Source: Sulfurovum sp. (GTDB lineage: Bacteria > Campylobacterota > Campylobacteria > Campylobacterales > Sulfurovaceae). From it: DNA of 64,000 nucleotides. The notes under the pieces were generated by a model. That model was not told the DNA's origin and did no database searches. It saw only the letters and a list, made by a program, of their open reading frames with translations. A program made the translations under genes and the position numbers. Below are positions 62,201 to 64,000 of the stretch, piece after piece. The stretch lies in assembly GCA_027063305.1 (NCBI GenBank), contig JAMORY010000034.1:1-64000 (forward strand). Direction: 5' to 3'. Every line of letters begins with the position of its first letter. Position 1 is the first letter of the stretch.

Positions 62201-63350
62201 CTTTAAAGTATCTCTATTGATAGAGGTAGCAGGTAAACAAAAAATCGTTAGTAAAAACTTTGTTGTTTCAACATTAGAAAATGTGGTAGATGAAACCATT
62301 ATTGGCTCTACCCTGAAAAGCTCAGTTAAGGATGCTGCAACAGGTGCACCTATTGTAAACGCTCAGGTAACATTGGTGCCGGGTGGATTAACGGACTTTA
62401 CAGATGAAGAAGGAAACTATGAAGTGAGTGGATTGGCCGCAGGTGAGTATACTATTCTTATTTCAAAACCTGGATATCAGTCTGTTGAAGCTACGTTGAC
62501 ACTGGGAGAAGATGAAACAAAAGTATACGAAGTATCACTTGTTATTGATGATGAACATGCTACAACATTAGGTGGGGCGGATATTCTTGTTAAAGATGCA
62601 CTTAACGGAAGTGTGATAACCAATGGTTATATCAGAGTAAGAGAAGGGCAGAACAATAAGACCGGTGATGTAGTTCAAGAGATCGTTAACAGTGATGGAA
62701 ATGAAACAATTCATCTTGAGATGTATCCGGGTATCTATACCGTAGAGATCGGTGCTAACGGATATACGAATGCATATAATACAGTTACGATACTGGGAGA
62801 TACGAATACTTCATATGAGTTCTCTATTTCTCCAGCGTTAGCCGGAGATCAAGTACGTATCGTACTTACATGGGGAGAGAGCCCAAGCGACCTTGATAGT
62901 CACCTTGTAAGATTTACAAATGAAGTGCAAGATTACCATGTAGCATACTATGATATGGCACCTGCTGATGCTGATGCGAATCTAGATATAGATGATATAA
63001 GCAGTTACGGACCGGAAACGATCACGATAAATGGTGTAAGTAACAGTTCTGTATATAAGTACTATGTACATGACTATAGTAATGGAAGTGACCAGAATGA
63101 TACCCAACTTGCTGCATCCGGAGCAAAAGTGGATGTATATTACGGTGATGTTTCGCAAACATTCTATGTCCCGAACGAGACAGGGAATGCATGGAAGGTA
63201 TTTGAGATCGTCAATGGTGAGATCGTACCATGTACTTCAGAATGTCTATTCGGTGTAGATGGAAGTAGTGATGAAGATATTGGGGAAAGAAGCTTGACAC
63301 AGGATCAGACTCCTGATAGCACACTCTTCCAAGACCTTCCGGCAAAATAA
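59238..63350 (+). CDS. Large mosaic lipoprotein with carboxypeptidase-regulatory-like and YfaP-like domains
   Basis: 1370 aa. Lipobox LSAC followed by GGGSS (Cys near residue 20). Residues about 28-90 form a carboxypeptidase-regulatory-like beta domain (GYAEDDPIAGAKVKLYDNGG). The centre (about residues 270-1020; 60050-62290) is unrecognised and strikingly A+T-rich (about 18% G+C in 60061-60120 against about 43% in 59341-59400). It contains an Ala/Gly-rich helical stretch (VAATAAAAETGGTAATVAAS) that could insert in or lie on a membrane. Another regulatory-like domain (SSVKDAATGAPIVNAQVTLV) and a DUF2135/YfaP-like end (VLTWGESPSDLDSHLVRF) follow. Composition suggests the core was swapped into an older frame. 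Downstream genes look co-transcribed. Confidence 0.72.
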   Translation: MTKVLQWLLISLTVIMLSACGGGSSTTNVEISGYAEDDPIAGAKVKLYDNGGNVISETKADENGHYQLDARVEKGKQYTLESQGVLAGQDVVLHSIFQYASNTEINTNPITELKYQLVRSGKSIDEAEALIRDYFIEINGETLEENRFDVQSSLAMGMTELAQLYGGQLPVDAVEKIKEDILNNDGIENKDFSYRNLVKNTITLEASAESVPVGEPVTVKVSGLSELNSNYEIKWSGIPEDANVSEKSVSFTVNDFAQDLVIGMIVINKSNEQIILSVEKTINFYKKIAEQTFRILDTEVDYNLTIGENVLLVPANTLFAETSLNIAEYTPSTVNTISRFEINFSEGSDKNVTFKYKYNPYIVPDPRKLRIVYSNGENSEVLKITNIDYAQNTIDFEIPLKKQVSRGVFSSEIIRVEMVQSQPSKRQVYSFITDYKKYIEQLIGELFGENDKIDIINYLYEDDFGNAKFIKVLTEQNSNGIYNYNILAGIVNQMIAYENAKMLHYYNENDWKEFTYRYLASEKLNVNYRTSFDYFTPIKQITQVIAPWVGAVKATNEQISFVNNVKLAINIGFTVAATAAAAETGGTAATVAASVGLAGAAIDYAWPSDMAPDATGYAWTTFTTLAQEGIKYADLARELGTNFIIGFGGKFVTAYYEKDNIKASAPVFLTLGLDQKWSKLGGEFSWLLGLNAKSYTIEEFKEEFFPNPVVIENDIDRFYEFALEDINDCRPSEYVSQCDGESYLGKLDPSGILGRTFLSPYTDIQADYFLVEEVYSDMSQEDRNMLYTIIRFAYGDTKSEEQLKKLISINKIAGYKILLKSLLMKKEEVIDPITFSPCVPEAGDICNLSVIHVSSKYKVDTFDWILTQIGYTRSVRSVEGEQHIYGITNYDTFKQVMEQASLKFSDSQLEEIQIKKIMVNAYGLPLTYDEKKSIWVIDNINIEHDTFNIEGNLNENFIYDEDLGKYVLSFDKLFDNEKFEVFNNKYVAFKVSLLIEVAGKQKIVSKNFVVSTLENVVDETIIGSTLKSSVKDAATGAPIVNAQVTLVPGGLTDFTDEEGNYEVSGLAAGEYTILISKPGYQSVEATLTLGEDETKVYEVSLVIDDEHATTLGGADILVKDALNGSVITNGYIRVREGQNNKTGDVVQEIVNSDGNETIHLEMYPGIYTVEIGANGYTNAYNTVTILGDTNTSYEFSISPALAGDQVRIVLTWGESPSDLDSHLVRFTNEVQDYHVAYYDMAPADADANLDIDDISSYGPETITINGVSNSSVYKYYVHDYSNGSDQNDTQLAASGAKVDVYYGDVSQTFYVPNETGNAWKVFEIVNGEIVPCTSECLFGVDGSSDEDIGERSLTQDQTPDSTLFQDLPAK

Positions 63351-63386
63351 AATTTAGAGCCGCATAAATGCGGCTCATCTAAGGAA

Positions 63387-63776
63387 ATGAAAATGCGAAA
63401 AGCGATTATGTTTTTTCTAGTATTAGTTCAGTATGGTTGCTCTAGTGACTTTTACTATAAAGATCATAAAAAGATTATTTTGAAACCGGTTACGGAAGCA
63501 GAAAGCAGATCGGAGGAAGTACGGTATTATAAGACTATGGAGGGTATACAAGTAGGTATTACCAATAAGATCCTTGTAAAGCTTGCAAAAGATATTTCCA
63601 TTGAACCGTATGTTAAAAAATATCATCTTAAGCATATTCGACAGTTGAGTGCCTCTATGTATCTTGTAGAAGTAGGATCGCTGGATCAAACCTTAGATAT
63701 TGCAAATGCTTTGGATAAGGAGGAATGTATTGTGTATGCTAGTCCGGACTTTATTAAAAGAAGGGTTCTTCGGTAG
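63387..63776 (+). CDS. Stand-alone subtilisin-type prodomain lipoprotein
   Basis: 129 aa. Signal ends in QYGC (Cys18), a weak lipobox. The C-terminal part, KILVKLAKDISIEPYVKKYH...YLVEVGSLDQTLDIANALDK...YASPDFIKRR, has the pattern of the N-terminal propeptide/inhibitor domain of S8 proteases (V-x-A-x-PxF end). It stops, and the next gene starts on the following base with what looks like the matching protease. In most subtilases this domain is fused and then cleaved; here it seems to be a separate lipidated protein. AAGGAAATG is the ribosome site. Confidence 0.65.
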   Translation: MKMRKAIMFFLVLVQYGCSSDFYYKDHKKIILKPVTEAESRSEEVRYYKTMEGIQVGITNKILVKLAKDISIEPYVKKYHLKHIRQLSASMYLVEVGSLDQTLDIANALDKEECIVYASPDFIKRRVLR

Positions 63777-64000
63777 ATGCGTTATCTATATTTAGGACTC
63801 TGTTTATCATTTATTATTGGATGCGGGGGAAGTGGTCATAGCAGAGAGGAGGCTAGTACGGATACCTTGATCGATCCTTCTGCCGAGCCGTATTATACGC
63901 AGCAATGGTATCTGGAGTATAATGAGAGTTATTACAATATGCATACGATCGATATGAATGCAAGTATCCATGCAGGAAAGATACTGAAGGCGTACAGTGG
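63777..64000 (+). CDS. Subtilisin-like (S8) protease lipoprotein, N-terminal part (truncated by window)
   Basis: The ATG at 63777 directly follows the TAG of the prodomain gene; 74 codons are open to the window edge. The signal peptide has a lipobox IIGCGGSG (Cys near residue 17). After a short linker, AEPYYTQQWYLEYNESYYNM and IDMNASIHAGKILKAYSG match the segment preceding the catalytic Asp in many secreted subtilases (family: D-P-x-x-x-x-QW-x-L). Catalytic residues lie beyond the window, so the protease assignment is provisional. Confidence 0.6.
   Translation, partial: MRYLYLGLCLSFIIGCGGSGHSREEASTDTLIDPSAEPYYTQQWYLEYNESYYNMHTIDMNASIHAGKILKAYS

Overview
The window looks like chromosomal DNA of a Campylobacterota (epsilonproteobacterial) organism, probably a free-living sulfur-oxidising type close to Sulfurovum/Sulfurimonas. 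The evidence is the gene families and their order: HobA (a DnaA partner confined to this phylum), an HsrA/CosR-type orphan regulator, a DUF1882 gene next to glyA, and the run queA-tatC-tatB-hemW-like / rppH-lysC-hobA-holB-folP-ligA-...-tlyA-ribF-cmoA. As I remember it, that run matches Campylobacter jejuni Cj0577c-Cj0590. No database search was possible, so the genus is an inference.

Layout. 1-5280: leuS 3' end, lptE-like lipoprotein, folC, mfd. 5300-12300: a complete Bat-type aerotolerance operon (MoxR ATPase, DUF58, small membrane protein, two VWA proteins, Lys/Gln-rich TPR protein, BatD). 12300-19350: DUF389 membrane protein, tyrA (-), bamA, ppx/gppA (-), ferredoxin (-). 19480-22560: a phosphorylation-atypical response regulator (HsrA type) divergent from a hybrid sensor kinase that has lost nearly all of its phosphorelay residues. 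22550-41035: the conserved block above, interrupted by an A+T-rich orphan gene (31.7-32.4 kb), an A+T-rich insert inside ligA, and a 4-kb accessory segment (34.7-38.8 kb) with a pseudo-penicillin-binding protein, a 35-aa membrane protein, a metallophosphoesterase plus NADAR pair, and a PIN-type toxin-antitoxin module. 41036-41354: a gene-free stretch with a cluster of DnaA-box-like sites. 41355-59066: class II DAHP synthase, an ArsRS-like two-component pair, an eight-haem cytochrome, aroE, a response regulator plus large hybrid kinase, trpE, a SPOR protein, an RND permease, an Hcp-like Sel1 lipoprotein, a DUF1882 gene with an apparent ATC start, and glyA. 59238-64000: a lipoprotein cluster: a 1370-aa mosaic lipoprotein, a stand-alone subtilisin-type prodomain lipoprotein, and the start of a subtilisin-like lipoprotein protease.

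Non-coding structure is unusually rich at the left end. Three related ~170-bp elements (about 245-426, 6300-6468, 8614-8783) have inverted arms of AT-rich heptanucleotide repeats; two share an identical 27-bp core. They end in short hairpins, two of which enclose the Shine-Dalgarno sequence of the next Bat gene. A third Bat gene (moxR) has a similar hairpin without such an element. folC carries an in-frame 93-bp palindromic element encoding 31 extra residues, and a different palindromic element lies just before mfd.

Most promising for new biology: the degenerate kinase facing the HsrA-like regulator, the in-frame and start-site repeat elements, the DnaA-box cluster at 41.1 kb, the ligA insertion, the ATC-start DUF1882 gene, and the split prodomain/protease lipoprotein cluster.
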